DNA of 64,000 nt from Bacteroidota bacterium. Its GTDB lineage: Bacteria; Bacteroidota; Ignavibacteria; Ignavibacteriales; Ignavibacteriaceae. Made by a program: the position numbers and the translations under genes. Below are positions 17,768 to 27,312 of this stretch, piece after piece (position 1 is the stretch's first letter; each line of letters begins with the position of its first letter). The stretch lies in NCBI GenBank assembly GCA_020161395.1, contig JAIUOE010000001.1, positions 310,001 to 374,000 of the forward strand, written 5' to 3'. Below the pieces are notes generated by a model that worked only from the letters and a program-made list of their open reading frames with translations, searched no databases and was not told where the DNA came from.

Positions 17768-20101
17768 TTAAAAAGAAAACTCGAGTGCTAAGTTAAAGAA
17801 TCTTTCTGTGAAAATCTGTGGCACCCGTAACGGAGAACGAATCCCGGGTATCACCTGATACCATGAATAACCCGCTATGTTGTAGTTATTAAACACATTT
17901 AGCACTTCTGCAACCACGGTAAGAAATTTTTCTTCTCCAAGCTGAAATTTTGCGGAAAGCCCCATATCCGCCCTCATGTAGAAGGGGAGCTCCCATCTTT
18001 TGTTGTAGTCGACAACCAGATAATTCTTTCCGTCCGTTCCAACTTCAACCCTTCTTGGGTGGTAGAGTGTGCCGGTAGCCACTGAAAAACGAAGGTGTGA
18101 CTGCCAGTTCGGGTGTTTTTTGATTTTGTCCTGAAGAAATATCTGCAGATTGTGCGTCTGATCGAGAAGCCTCCGTTCGTACCCGCCACCGCTTCCTTTC
18201 AGCCTCTCCCCGCTGTCGAGGTATCCATAAACGAACCAACTGTTCAGCCCCTGCTGAATTTCACCCCTGAGCATAATATCGAAGCCCCGGGCATATCCTT
18301 CAAGCGAATTTGATTTCCCGTAAGACATTCTCATTCCGTCAAAATCCACAGGAATGAGGTCGTCAAGTGACTTATAAAAGAATTCCGCCCTCATCTCAAG
18401 TCCCTTTTTGAAGACATAGTGAAGTGCGGCAATGTAATGGATCGATTTTTGCGACTTAAGTGCCTGTGTTTCTTCCGGAGAAAGGTCTCGAAGCTCATAA
18501 AAGAAGGGTGGCTGATTGTAAACCCCCGCCCTTAAACTCACACTGAATTTTTCGGTAAATTTGTACTCGATACTGACTCTTGGCGACCAGAAAGTTTCGC
18601 CGTTATACCCTGTGGAGGTAAACCTTAAGCCCGCATTGATATCGAGTCTTTCATTCAGAGACATCTCATCATTCAGATAAACCGAGTAGCTGTTCAGAGT
18701 CTGTCCGATCGTGTATCTGATAATCTCAGGTGCTGCAGGAATGGATATGCCCCCCTGTTCTTTTCTCTCTTCATAGACCGAGTTGTCGAGATTGGCAAAT
18801 TTGAGTTCGGCACCCGCCTTAACTTTATGAACTCCCTTTGTCCATATCAGCTCGGGTGAGAAACTGACAACAGCCAGATCGAGTGTGTTTTCCCCCTTTT
18901 CGATGGCTGATTTGAGGTATTCTCTAGTGTCGGGGTCGTACGCATCGGGAATAAGGTAGATATCCGAAGTCAGATTTCTGGTTTCCGTTTCCTTGATATT
19001 GAACCAGGATAGCGAGGCACCAAAAACGAGATCATTACCAAGTCTTATTCTCGAATTTACCCCCGCAAGTGAAGTGTTGTAGCCATAGTTCGTGGCACCC
19101 GAATAGTCTGCAGCAATTCCCTGAATCACTCCATCCAGCCGGAAGTGCCCCGTCCAGTTGGAGGGAGTGAGATCGTAATTGTTGATTGCTTTAAGGAGGA
19201 AAAAACGGGTTGAGATGTTCCTGTCGGGAACCCAGTTCACCATCAGTTGAAGGTCTTTGAAGTCGGGTCTGTAGTCTCCCGAGGTGTGCTGTTTGCTCGA
19301 GAAAATTTTGGGATAGCTCCACCGCCCCGCAAGAGATGCCGAGAGCCCCTCCGAAACATGGTGAAGTGCAAGTCCGGCTGAGAGGAGTCCAGCCCTGAGT
19401 ATGCCGCTGAAAGAGGGTCCCGCACCCCTTCCGTAATTAATCTGAAGCGCAGAAGCCATTTTATCGCCAAAAACCGCCGGGAATGCACCCCCGAAAAAGG
19501 AGAGGTCTTTCACCAGATCCTGATTTACAAGCGACTGGTTTTCCTCGATTCCCTGCCTCAAAAGAAAGGGTCTGTAAATTTCAAAACCGTTCAGGTAGAT
19601 GAGATTCTCATCAAAACTTCCCCCTCTGACATTGTAACCTGAGGTCATTTCGTTGTTCATCTTCACACCCGGAAGAATCCTTACAGTCTGCAGCACTTCC
19701 CCGTTCAAAGTGGGAATGTTTGCTATTGTCTCGGCTTCCAGGGTCTCCTTCTCCATCCCCTTTCTTTCACCAACTACTACAAATTCCTCCTCCTGATATG
19801 AGGTATGCGAAAGAACAACAAGTATGGAATCATTCCTTTTCGAAGAAATTTCCACCTGTATGGATGTGTCGGTATATGCGATGTGTCTTGCTCGAAGAGT
19901 ATAGGTGCCGGGAAGAAGATCGAAACTGAATTTACCGTCTGTTGATGTGATTACACCAAGGGGTGTCTTTTGAATGAACACGGCACAGCCGGGCAACGGC
20001 TCACCGGTGGGGGTTACAACTTTCCCGGACAATGTGACTTGTGTGAAAATCGGCACTGTAACGAGGACTAAAACCAATAATATATACTTCAGACAGCTCA
20101 C
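17768..20101 (-). CDS. TonB-dependent outer-membrane receptor with carboxypeptidase-like domain
   Basis: 777 residues, GTG start. Signal peptide, then a carboxypeptidase-regulatory-like Ig domain (about 22-115, 'GKVVTPTGEPLPGCAVFI', 'DGKFSFDLLPGTYTLRA'), a plug domain (about 125-225, 'ILPGVKMNNEMTSGYNVRGG', 'NLIYLNGFEIY'), and a beta-barrel ending in an aromatic strand 'FFNLALEFSF'. It lacks the SusC signature and no SusD gene adjoins it, so it is more like a generic TonB receptor for siderophores, metals or oligomers. The ligand is unknown. Confidence 0.92.
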   Translation of the reverse strand: MSCLKYILLVLVLVTVPIFTQVTLSGKVVTPTGEPLPGCAVFIQKTPLGVITSTDGKFSFDLLPGTYTLRARHIAYTDTSIQVEISSKRNDSILVVLSHTSYQEEEFVVVGERKGMEKETLEAETIANIPTLNGEVLQTVRILPGVKMNNEMTSGYNVRGGSFDENLIYLNGFEIYRPFLLRQGIEENQSLVNQDLVKDLSFFGGAFPAVFGDKMASALQINYGRGAGPSFSGILRAGLLSAGLALHHVSEGLSASLAGRWSYPKIFSSKQHTSGDYRPDFKDLQLMVNWVPDRNISTRFFLLKAINNYDLTPSNWTGHFRLDGVIQGIAADYSGATNYGYNTSLAGVNSRIRLGNDLVFGASLSWFNIKETETRNLTSDIYLIPDAYDPDTREYLKSAIEKGENTLDLAVVSFSPELIWTKGVHKVKAGAELKFANLDNSVYEERKEQGGISIPAAPEIIRYTIGQTLNSYSVYLNDEMSLNERLDINAGLRFTSTGYNGETFWSPRVSIEYKFTEKFSVSLRAGVYNQPPFFYELRDLSPEETQALKSQKSIHYIAALHYVFKKGLEMRAEFFYKSLDDLIPVDFDGMRMSYGKSNSLEGYARGFDIMLRGEIQQGLNSWFVYGYLDSGERLKGSGGGYERRLLDQTHNLQIFLQDKIKKHPNWQSHLRFSVATGTLYHPRRVEVGTDGKNYLVVDYNKRWELPFYMRADMGLSAKFQLGEEKFLTVVAEVLNVFNNYNIAGYSWYQVIPGIRSPLRVPQIFTERFFNLALEFSF

Positions 20102-20270
20102 GGCATTCTTTGTGAAATTGCAAAATGGTAAAAAAGTTACGCCGCCGAATCCTCCGGGTTTTTAATAAAATGACCAGTCAATATACCCTTCTCGAACTTT
20201 TTTAACAATTGCAAAGTTTATCTCTATGCAGGGTAAAAGATTTTAAATCACTTCCAAGGAACATATCAAC

Positions 20271-21158
20271 ATGAGAAAACTTTTTGTCATTCTGACATTC
20301 GCCATCCTGACCACGGGTGCCTATGCTCAGGAAAGCTGTTGCAGCCCGTCAGGGAAACAGGATAAAGCCACCACTTCAACTAAAACAGGCGATGCTGTGG
20401 CAATGTTTGCAAGCAATGCAGACGATCCAAATTTCGTAGCTGCCCACCTCGCTCCAAAACCGGTAGCTCCTGTTAACGGTCGCGGTGCAATGATCGAACT
20501 TACTCTTGCAGACAGATCAAAAGCACAGGCTTATTTCGTGAGAGCAAATTCAAAATCGAATAAATGGCTGATCGTTTTTCACGAATGGTGGGGATTGAAT
20601 GACTATATTAAAAATGAAGCGGAAAAATATGCCGATGCCTTCCCGAATTTGAATGTACTCGCTCTCGATTTGTATGACGGACAGGTTACAGCCAGCCCCG
20701 ATACGGCTGCAATGCTGATAAAAGAAGTAAAAACTGAAAGGTCGATGAAAATAATAGAAGCCGCAAAGAAACATGTGGGTGGTGCCGCTGAAGTGGCAAC
20801 CCTGGGATGGTGTTTCGGTGGCGCAATGTCGATGCAGGCAGCCATAATTTTTGGGAAACAGGCTAAAGCCTGCGTAATGTATTACGGTATGCCGGAGATG
20901 GACGCAAAGAAATTAAAAAATCTGACCGCACCGCTTCTTGGTATCTTTGCGGAGAAAGATACATGGATCAACAGGGATGTGATCAACGGATTCGACAAGG
21001 TTTACAGAACATTCAAACGCAAATATGAAATTAAATGGTTTGATGCAGTTCATGCATTTGCCAATCCGAGCAATCCCGAGCACAACAGTGCCATGGCTGC
21101 GGAAGCAGAAGAATTAACCATGAAGTTTATCAATACCCATTTAATGGGTAAAAAGTAA
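20271..21158 (+). CDS. Secreted dienelactone hydrolase family protein
   Basis: 295 residues with a signal peptide (MRKLFVILTFAILTTGAYAQ) and then a CC pair. The dienelactone hydrolase fold has nucleophile Cys in 'LGWCFGGAM', Asp in 'IFAEKDTWI' and His in 'DAVHAFANP', so the Cys-Asp-His triad is complete. 'HEWWGLNDYIK' is the oxyanion segment. Export suggests action on periplasmic or extracellular esters or lactones; the true substrate is unknown. It is transcribed divergently from the TonB receptor. Confidence 0.9.
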   Translation: MRKLFVILTFAILTTGAYAQESCCSPSGKQDKATTSTKTGDAVAMFASNADDPNFVAAHLAPKPVAPVNGRGAMIELTLADRSKAQAYFVRANSKSNKWLIVFHEWWGLNDYIKNEAEKYADAFPNLNVLALDLYDGQVTASPDTAAMLIKEVKTERSMKIIEAAKKHVGGAAEVATLGWCFGGAMSMQAAIIFGKQAKACVMYYGMPEMDAKKLKNLTAPLLGIFAEKDTWINRDVINGFDKVYRTFKRKYEIKWFDAVHAFANPSNPEHNSAMAAEAEELTMKFINTHLMGKK

Positions 21159-21167
21159 ACTCCATCT

Positions 21168-21292
21168 TAAACACGAAGTTAAGAAGGAAAGAAGCAGGAA
21201 AAGACCGGTTAAGCCAACGATTTGTGCCGGGGCACCGGTATGAGGCTCATACCATCAGGCTTGAATCTTCTTCGCTTCTTTTCTTCGTGTTA
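21168..21292. other. Nested multi-stem inverted-repeat element between convergent genes
   Basis: Outer arms of about 25 bases (21168-21194 and 21267-21292, 'AACACGAAG...AAGAAG' and its near-complement) enclose AAGCC 21211-21215 / GGCTT 21258-21262, a tight hairpin GTGCC-GG-GGCAC at 21224-21235, and a second hairpin GGTATGA-GGC-TCATACC at 21237-21253. No coding frame is supported. It may be a bidirectional terminator, a mobile miniature element or a structured RNA. Confidence 0.6.
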
Positions 21293-21315
21293 AAATTTCT
21301 TTTGGGGAATTTTAA

Positions 21316-23505
21316 TTAGTCGACTAAACTAAGTGAAATTCTTTTCCTGTCAAGATCAACTTCAGTGATTGTTACATCAAGTACATCACCTGCATTGACA
21401 ACTTCACTTGGATTTTTAACAAATCCTTTTTTCATTTTCGAAATATGAAGAAGACCATCCTGCTTTACGCCGATGTCAACAAAAGCACCGAAATCAACTA
21501 CATTTCTTACGGTTCCTTTGACTTTCATTCCTGGTCTGAGTTCTTCCATTTTCATAATGTTGCTCCTTAGTATTGGTGGGGGTAATTCTTCTCTCGGATC
21601 ACGCCCCGGTTTTTTGATGTTTTCGATTATATCCTGAAGAGTAATTTCACCGACATTTATTTCCTGCGAAATTTTCTTCAAGCCAATCTTGTTTAAATAA
21701 AAATCTATTACTCCACCCGTCTCCTTAATCTCTTCAGGCTTTATATTCACCATCTGAAGCAGTTTTTTAGCTGCATCGTAAGATTCAGGGTGGATCGATG
21801 TATTGTCAAGCGGTTCTTCACCATCGGGAATCTTTAGAAACCCGGCACATTGTTCATAAACTTTGTCTCCAACACCACGCACACCGAGCAGTTCGCTTCT
21901 TCTTTTGAATTTGCCTTTGCTTTCTCTGTGTTTCACTATCCCCTCGGCGAGTCTTTTATTGAGTCCCGATACATAAGTAAGAAGTGAAGTGGATGCGGTA
22001 TTGAGATCGACTCCCACATAGTTAACGCAACTGACGACAACATCGTCAAGCTTCTTTGCGAGGAGTTTTTGATCGACATCGTGCTGATACAGACCAACAC
22101 CTATCGATTTGGGATCTATTTTCACGAGTTCGGCAAGCGGGTCAAGCAATCTTCTTGCTATCGAAATGTTGCCTCTCTGTGATGCTTCGAGATCCGGAAA
22201 TTCTCTTTTTGCCACCTCTGACGCGGAATAAACCGATGCACCCGCCTCGTTCACAACGATATATTTGCAATCGAGCGAGTTTTTGTTGATCAGTTCCGAA
22301 ACAAATATTTCAGTTTCGAGACTTGCAGTACCGTTGCCGATGGCGATTACATCAACTTCGAATTTTTTGATCAAAGCGGTGATTATCTTTTCAGCTTCTG
22401 CGGTTCTGTTCTGCGGTGGATGCGGGTAGATTGTAGCCCCGTCGATATACTTCCCTGTTTCATCAATTATCGCCACTTTGGTGCCTGAGGCAAAACCGGG
22501 ATCAAGTCCCATTATTATCTTGCCGGCAAGTGGTGGTTGAAGGAGAATGTTGTGGAGGTTTTCGGCAAATACTTCGATTGCGTGCAAGCCTGCCTGGTAA
22601 ACCAGTTCGTTGCGGACTTCCCGGTCGATCGAAGGGAAAATCAGTCTCTTGAATGAATCTTCAACTGTTTTATCAAAAAACTCTTCAAAATTTGAGGTTT
22701 TGAATTTGAAGAAACTCTCTTTAATCTTTAAGTTGGCTGCAGCAGGTTCCACGGTGAAGTGGACTTTAAGGAATTTCTCCCTTTCGCCTCTGTCCAAAGC
22801 CATAACCTGATAAGGTTTTAATTTTGTAATGTCTATCTGAAAATCGTAGTAGGTTCTGTAAACATCCTGCTCACCTTTTGCACGGAGTTTAAGGTTTTTC
22901 TCATCCTGCTCGGGTGCATCTGAAGATTTTTCAGATTTAACAAGTGCCTCGTTGGAAACATGTTCACGGACAACTTTTCTTACTTCCGCATCCTCGCTGA
23001 TCATCTCGGCTATTATATCGCTTGCGCCTTTTATAGCCTCTTCTACAGTAAGAACACCCAGCTCCTCGTTGATAAACGGGGTTGCGAGCTCTTCAAGTGA
23101 TTGAATTTCATCGGGGTTCGAGAGAAGGTGAAGTGCCAGCGGCTCAAGACCCTTTGCCTTGGCTACAGTTCCGCGGGTTTTTCTCTTTGGTTTGTAGGGA
23201 AGATATAAATCTTCAAGTTCCTGAAGTTTAAGCGAGCCCTCAATCTTAATTCGAAGTTCATCCGTCAGCTTCCCCTGTTCCTCAATACTGTTCAGAATAA
23301 CAGCTTTTCTCTCCTCAAGCATATTGAGGTATGAAAGCCTGTCTTCAATGGTTCTGAGCTGATCCTCATCGAGTCCGCCTGTCCGCTCTTTTCTGTACCG
23401 GGCAATAAAGGGAATTGTAGCTCCCTCTGCCAGAAGTGCCAGAACGGTATTTACCTGATCTCTGCGTAAGCCAAGCTCTTTTGTAATTTGATCGGGTATA
23501 TTCAT
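21316..23505 (-). CDS. tex: Tex family RNA-binding transcriptional accessory protein
   Basis: 729 residues. The order is the Tex N-terminal helical domain ('IPFIARYRKERTGGLDEDQLR'), the YqgF/RNase-H-like domain ('IIMGLDPGFASGTKVAIID'), helix-hairpin-helix motifs ('LNTASTSLLTYVSGLNKRLAE', 'LLGVRGVGDKVYEQCAGFL'), and a C-terminal S1 domain ('GMKVKGTVRNVVDFGAFVDIG'). Tex binds nucleic acids and influences transcription elongation and stress survival. The length is normal. The gene stands alone, convergent with the dienelactone hydrolase. Confidence 0.96.
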   Translation of the reverse strand: MNIPDQITKELGLRRDQVNTVLALLAEGATIPFIARYRKERTGGLDEDQLRTIEDRLSYLNMLEERKAVILNSIEEQGKLTDELRIKIEGSLKLQELEDLYLPYKPKRKTRGTVAKAKGLEPLALHLLSNPDEIQSLEELATPFINEELGVLTVEEAIKGASDIIAEMISEDAEVRKVVREHVSNEALVKSEKSSDAPEQDEKNLKLRAKGEQDVYRTYYDFQIDITKLKPYQVMALDRGEREKFLKVHFTVEPAAANLKIKESFFKFKTSNFEEFFDKTVEDSFKRLIFPSIDREVRNELVYQAGLHAIEVFAENLHNILLQPPLAGKIIMGLDPGFASGTKVAIIDETGKYIDGATIYPHPPQNRTAEAEKIITALIKKFEVDVIAIGNGTASLETEIFVSELINKNSLDCKYIVVNEAGASVYSASEVAKREFPDLEASQRGNISIARRLLDPLAELVKIDPKSIGVGLYQHDVDQKLLAKKLDDVVVSCVNYVGVDLNTASTSLLTYVSGLNKRLAEGIVKHRESKGKFKRRSELLGVRGVGDKVYEQCAGFLKIPDGEEPLDNTSIHPESYDAAKKLLQMVNIKPEEIKETGGVIDFYLNKIGLKKISQEINVGEITLQDIIENIKKPGRDPREELPPPILRSNIMKMEELRPGMKVKGTVRNVVDFGAFVDIGVKQDGLLHISKMKKGFVKNPSEVVNAGDVLDVTITEVDLDRKRISLSLVD

Positions 23506-23707
23506 GCTAATTCGATTGGATTAATTCTTCTAATTCGGTTGGAATACTTCTTAGGCGTGGAATAACTTTATGGAATAAACTAAAATAAATGTCAACAATT
23601 CGGGGGACTACTACTGCTTCTGCTTAAAAAATTGATTTCAATGGGTCAATGTAAGCAATTAATTTAATATGCAAGCGAAAAATTTCATTTTTCTTCTTTT
23701 TTTTCAA

Positions 23708-24811
23708 TTATTTTTTCTCAAATTTGATTATTTCACCCGGATTGGGGATTAATAGCCTGAATTTGTACTTCCTTTTGTTGTATTCTCTGATTATCGTCCG
23801 TTGAGGATCACCAATCGGTTCATCCCCCATTGCGAAGGTTCCGTAGTGCATCGGGATTAAATTTTTGGTTTTCATCTCCCTTGCACCCCTCAGTGCCTGA
23901 AGTGGTGAAGTGTGATTTGGATGCATAAACCATCTCGGTTTGTATGCCCCGATTCCTATCATCGCGATATCCACCTCGCCGAAGAGCTCGCCGACCTCCT
24001 TAAAATGACTTCCGTATCCTGAATCGCCGCCGAAGTAAATCTTTGTCTCTCCCGATTTTATCAGATATGCACCCCAAAGCCGGAGGTTTCTGTCGAATGG
24101 TCCCCTTTGGCTCCAGTGCCTCGAAGGGAGAAAAATTACCGACAACTCCTTCAAACCGAGTGAATATTCCTGATACCAGCCCGCTTCCATCACCCTCACT
24201 CCGGGAAGCCATTCAAGCAACAGGGGAGTTGTACGAAGTCCGGTAAGTATGGTCACATCCGGATTTTGTTTGTAGATCAGTTTCAGGCTCTCCTCATCCA
24301 TGTGGTCACGATGGTCGTGCGAAAGGAAGATGTAATCAATCCCGCGCAGATCTTCTGTTTTAAACGGGAGGGGGCTGTATCTGATGTGAAAAGCAGTCGG
24401 TGCTGTAAGTACAGGATCTGTCAAAATTGTTTTACCGCCAATCCTTATCAAAAATGATGCATGCCCGACCAGAACCACCCCCTCTTCCCTGTTTTTCAGG
24501 AACTGTGTGGCATCCACCGTTTTCATCCTGAATGTATCTTTTTTCTTTGCTTCAGCTTCGGGATTTCCCCATGCCTGCCAGAGGAAAAATCTGTTGAAAT
24601 CCTGATCAGCCGGAAACTCATGATTCTGAAATCTGCCGCTTTCATCCACGGGTGTACCCTTCCAGCCCGGCTTTACCGTTTTAAGGGTGTCAATCTTCAT
24701 CGTCATTGTCGTTCGGTCGAAATCATTCAGGGATACACATCCGCTGAAAACAATTGCAGGAACGATTGTCAGAATCAGGCTTAATGCGAGTTTCGGGTGG
24801 AGTTTATTCAT
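23708..24811 (-). CDS. Metallo-beta-lactamase-fold lipoprotein (NAPE-PLD/UlaG-like)
   Basis: 367 residues. The N-terminus is a lipoprotein signal with lipobox 'VFSGC' (Cys25). The MBL signature HxHxDH is 'LSHDHRDHMD', with further ligands in 'FGGDSGYG' and 'PMHYGTF'. 'VGHASFLIRIGGKTILTDPV' is typical of the group that includes N-acyl-phosphatidylethanolamine phospholipase D and UlaG-type proteins. It is therefore a membrane-anchored periplasmic metal-dependent hydrolase, possibly acting on phospholipids; the substrate is inferred only from the subfamily. It is divergent from the sigma factor gene. Confidence 0.9.
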   Translation of the reverse strand: MNKLHPKLALSLILTIVPAIVFSGCVSLNDFDRTTMTMKIDTLKTVKPGWKGTPVDESGRFQNHEFPADQDFNRFFLWQAWGNPEAEAKKKDTFRMKTVDATQFLKNREEGVVLVGHASFLIRIGGKTILTDPVLTAPTAFHIRYSPLPFKTEDLRGIDYIFLSHDHRDHMDEESLKLIYKQNPDVTILTGLRTTPLLLEWLPGVRVMEAGWYQEYSLGLKELSVIFLPSRHWSQRGPFDRNLRLWGAYLIKSGETKIYFGGDSGYGSHFKEVGELFGEVDIAMIGIGAYKPRWFMHPNHTSPLQALRGAREMKTKNLIPMHYGTFAMGDEPIGDPQRTIIREYNKRKYKFRLLIPNPGEIIKFEKK

Positions 24812-25001
24812 ATTGGTTTAAATCTGATTGCGGGGTGAAAAGGTTCCAAAAACCCAAAGTGTGATTTTTATTCAACTCATGCGAATAATGTAACAGTAAA
24901 TATCTAAATTTTGGAAATGAATTCAATGAATATAAATCCGTGCACCTGTTTGCACTTCAATTCCTTTGGCTACAGTGCAACAGCAGCAAAGAAAATAACA
25001 A

Positions 25002-25505
25002 ATGATTAAGAACGAATCAGCTTTTGAAAAGTTACTCGAACAAAATTACGGCATCATCCGGAAGATTTCCAATCTCTATGGACAATCACCCGATGACAAG
25101 GCTGATCTGTCCCAGGAGATTTCGATTCAACTTTGGCATGCGTTTCCAAAGTTCGACGAAAATCAAAAATTTTCAACATGGATGTACAGAATAGCTCTTA
25201 ATGTCGCCATTTCACATTACAGGAAAAACCGGACGAAGGGAAATTTCTTCACACAATACGATGAAAATCTTCACAATATCCCGGCTTCCGGAGAAGAAAA
25301 CCGCGAAAACAAACTGGCTCTGCTCGAAAAGTTTATTTCCGAACTAAAGGAACTCGACAAGGCTTTGATGCTGCTTTACCTTGAAAAAAAGAAGCACGAG
25401 GAGATTGCCGATATACTTGGTATTTCTGTCTCAAATGCCGGCACAAAAATCGGCAGAATAAAACAACTATTAAAACAAAAATTCGACAGCTATAAAGGAG
25501 AATAA
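25002..25505 (+). CDS. RNA polymerase sigma factor, ECF-like
   Basis: 167 residues. Region 2 has 'DLSQEISIQLWHAFPKFDENQKFSTWMYRIALNVA'-type sequence (D-x-x-Q-E and the F-x-T-W-M/L-Y-R-I-A-x-N signature); region 4 has 'HEEIADILGISVSNAGTKIGRIKQ'. There is no region 1 or 3, as expected for ECF sigma factors. The gene directly downstream (1-base gap) encodes a membrane protein in the position normally held by an anti-sigma factor. Confidence 0.92.
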   Translation: MIKNESAFEKLLEQNYGIIRKISNLYGQSPDDKADLSQEISIQLWHAFPKFDENQKFSTWMYRIALNVAISHYRKNRTKGNFFTQYDENLHNIPASGEENRENKLALLEKFISELKELDKALMLLYLEKKKHEEIADILGISVSNAGTKIGRIKQLLKQKFDSYKGE

Positions 25506-25506
25506 T

Positions 25507-26163
25507 ATGGAAGACAAGGCACTCAACGAACTGATGGCGGAATTCGACAAACAACTTGATTCGGGTGGAAATCCTGCAATAACCGGGAAAGTTAAAGGAA
25601 TAAATCGAAAAAACGGCATGCGTTACTACTTCATTCGCACATGCTTCGAACTTTTTATCGGACTGATTACCCTGAACTTCCTGGTGAGCTTTCTGTTAAA
25701 CAATCTGTCTTCTCCTTCTATCGTAATATCAGCCTCATTGATTGCGGTTTTTTCCGTAGCGATTATTTTCGCATCAGTGCGACAGTTGCTCCTCATTCTG
25801 AAATTTGATTTCAACAGGGATGTTGTAACCAATCAGAGCATTCTCACGGAACTGCAGACCCGCTTTCTCTTTTGGCTGAGAATTTCAATTCTGCAGATCC
25901 CCTTTTTCCTGGTTTACATCATTCTCGGATTTGCTCTCTTTTTTAATGTGGACATCTGGGTACACGGCGACAAAACCTGGCTTTACTGCAATATCATTCT
26001 CGGAGCAGTCCTTCTAATACCTGTAGTCTGGCTCTTCACAAAACTCACACCGGAAAATGTCGAAGTGCCATGGGTAAGAAAAGTGGTTATGCTGGCAGGC
26101 GGAGACCACCTGATTCAGTCGATGGAATACCTGGAACAGTTGAAATCGTTCAAAAACAGCTAA
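25507..26163 (+). CDS. Four-helix membrane protein paired with the ECF sigma factor
   Basis: 218 residues. A cytoplasmic N-terminus of about 40 residues precedes four hydrophobic segments at roughly 42-65, 68-90, 120-145 and 155-177; the C-terminal tail is short and charged. There is no zinc-binding ZAS motif (H-x3-C-x2-C) and no large periplasmic domain. The gene begins one base after the sigma stop, within a clear GGAG ribosome binding site (AAAGGAGAATA). It is probably a membrane anti-sigma factor or regulator of that sigma, by position only. No family name can be assigned. Confidence 0.75.
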   Translation: MEDKALNELMAEFDKQLDSGGNPAITGKVKGINRKNGMRYYFIRTCFELFIGLITLNFLVSFLLNNLSSPSIVISASLIAVFSVAIIFASVRQLLLILKFDFNRDVVTNQSILTELQTRFLFWLRISILQIPFFLVYIILGFALFFNVDIWVHGDKTWLYCNIILGAVLLIPVVWLFTKLTPENVEVPWVRKVVMLAGGDHLIQSMEYLEQLKSFKNS

Positions 26164-26219
26164 CCGTCCGTCCCCGGTATCCATCAAGTCCGGGTTATAA
26201 TGCTCAGTTGTTCGCGGGA

Positions 26220-27047
26220 TTATCCGATCATCAACGACGACATCGATATGGAGCCGAGAACCAGTTTGTCGTTAAACCATGAGATTTTTTCTTCCTCTTC
26301 CTTTAAGCCAAGAGTGTAGAGGAGAGGAAGGAAATGCTCCGGTGTCGGAACTGCGAGATTCATCTCTCTCCCAAATTTTGAATAATCGAAGAGGCTTTTG
26401 TAATCACCGTTTCCGATTGTTTTTTTCAACTGAGAATCAGCTTCATATGCCCAGTCGTAGCCATACTCACTTTCGTTCATCCTGTCCCATGCAATTACAC
26501 GAAGATTGTGAACCATGTTGCCGCTCCCGACAATCAGAACCCCTTTACGACGCAGAAATGAGAGCTCCTTTGCAAGTTCATAATGATATTCGGGACCCTG
26601 CCGCCGGTCGAGACTGAGCTGAACCACCGGCACATCCGCATTCGGGTACATATGTTTTATCACGCTCCACGCACCATGATCCAGACCCCACTTCTCATCG
26701 AGCCCCACTTCCGTGGATTTTACCCCGTCTTTTATTTCATTTGCCAGCTCGGGACTTCCCGGAGCCGGATACTGAACCGCAAACAGCTCCTTCGGGAATC
26801 CGTAAAAATCATGGATTGTTTCCGGCTTCGGTACCGCAGTCACATATGTGCCGTAAGTCTCCCAGTGCGCCGACACACAAAGGATCATCGAGGGTTTCGG
26901 AAGTGTCTCTCCCGCCTTTCTCCACCCTGCTGAAAACTCATTCTCCTCTATCGCATTCATCGGGCTCCCGTGTCCCACAAACAATACAGGCATCTTATCC
27001 GTCGACTTGTGCGTGTTTTGGATGTTCTTGATGTCATTCAGGTTCAT
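26220..27047 (-). CDS. 4,5-DOPA extradiol dioxygenase family protein (YgiD/LigB type)
   Basis: 275 residues, normal for the family. The conserved histidines are in 'FVGHGSPMNAI', 'SAHWET', 'HDFYGFP' and 'DHGAWSVIKHMYP'. The LigB-type fold opens the ring of catechols such as DOPA using a divalent metal. The physiological substrate in non-plant bacteria is usually unknown. An 18-bp perfect palindrome lies 22 bases upstream of the ATG and may be its operator. Confidence 0.92.
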   Translation of the reverse strand: MNLNDIKNIQNTHKSTDKMPVLFVGHGSPMNAIEENEFSAGWRKAGETLPKPSMILCVSAHWETYGTYVTAVPKPETIHDFYGFPKELFAVQYPAPGSPELANEIKDGVKSTEVGLDEKWGLDHGAWSVIKHMYPNADVPVVQLSLDRRQGPEYHYELAKELSFLRRKGVLIVGSGNMVHNLRVIAWDRMNESEYGYDWAYEADSQLKKTIGNGDYKSLFDYSKFGREMNLAVPTPEHFLPLLYTLGLKEEEEKISWFNDKLVLGSISMSSLMIG

Positions 27048-27068
27048 TTTTCTCTCCGTGTTAGTAAT

Positions 27069-27086
27069 TATATGTTATAACATATA
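27069..27086. promoter_or_regulatory. 18-bp perfect palindrome upstream of the dioxygenase gene
   Basis: TATATGTTATAACATATA reads identically on both strands and sits 22 bases before the dioxygenase start, where a repressor site or the core promoter would lie. No regulator gene adjoins it. Confidence 0.5.
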
Positions 27087-27190
27087 TTTTTGGAGGATGG
27101 TTCAATTTGGGGGGGAGGATTGAAAATGGTAAGGAAGTTAATCTCAGTGTTTTCCAAATTTCACTCTGATCAGACAACATAATTCACTTT

Positions 27191-27206
27191 CCGACATTAA
27201 TGTCGG
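27191..27206. promoter_or_regulatory. 16-bp perfect palindrome in the dioxygenase-YoeB gap
   Basis: CCGACATTAATGTCGG is a perfect palindrome in the 265-base space between the dioxygenase start and the YoeB stop. On the minus strand it lies about 110 bases beyond the YoeB stop, so it could be a terminator stem (few following T residues) or a protein-binding site. Confidence 0.35.
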
Positions 27207-27312
27207 GAACATGCCTGTTTTTCGGACTAACTGATTAAAATTCAATTAAATGCAGGTAGAACATCTTCGCAACAACTTTATTAACTCGTTTTGTATAAAC
27301 AAAAACTAGGAT

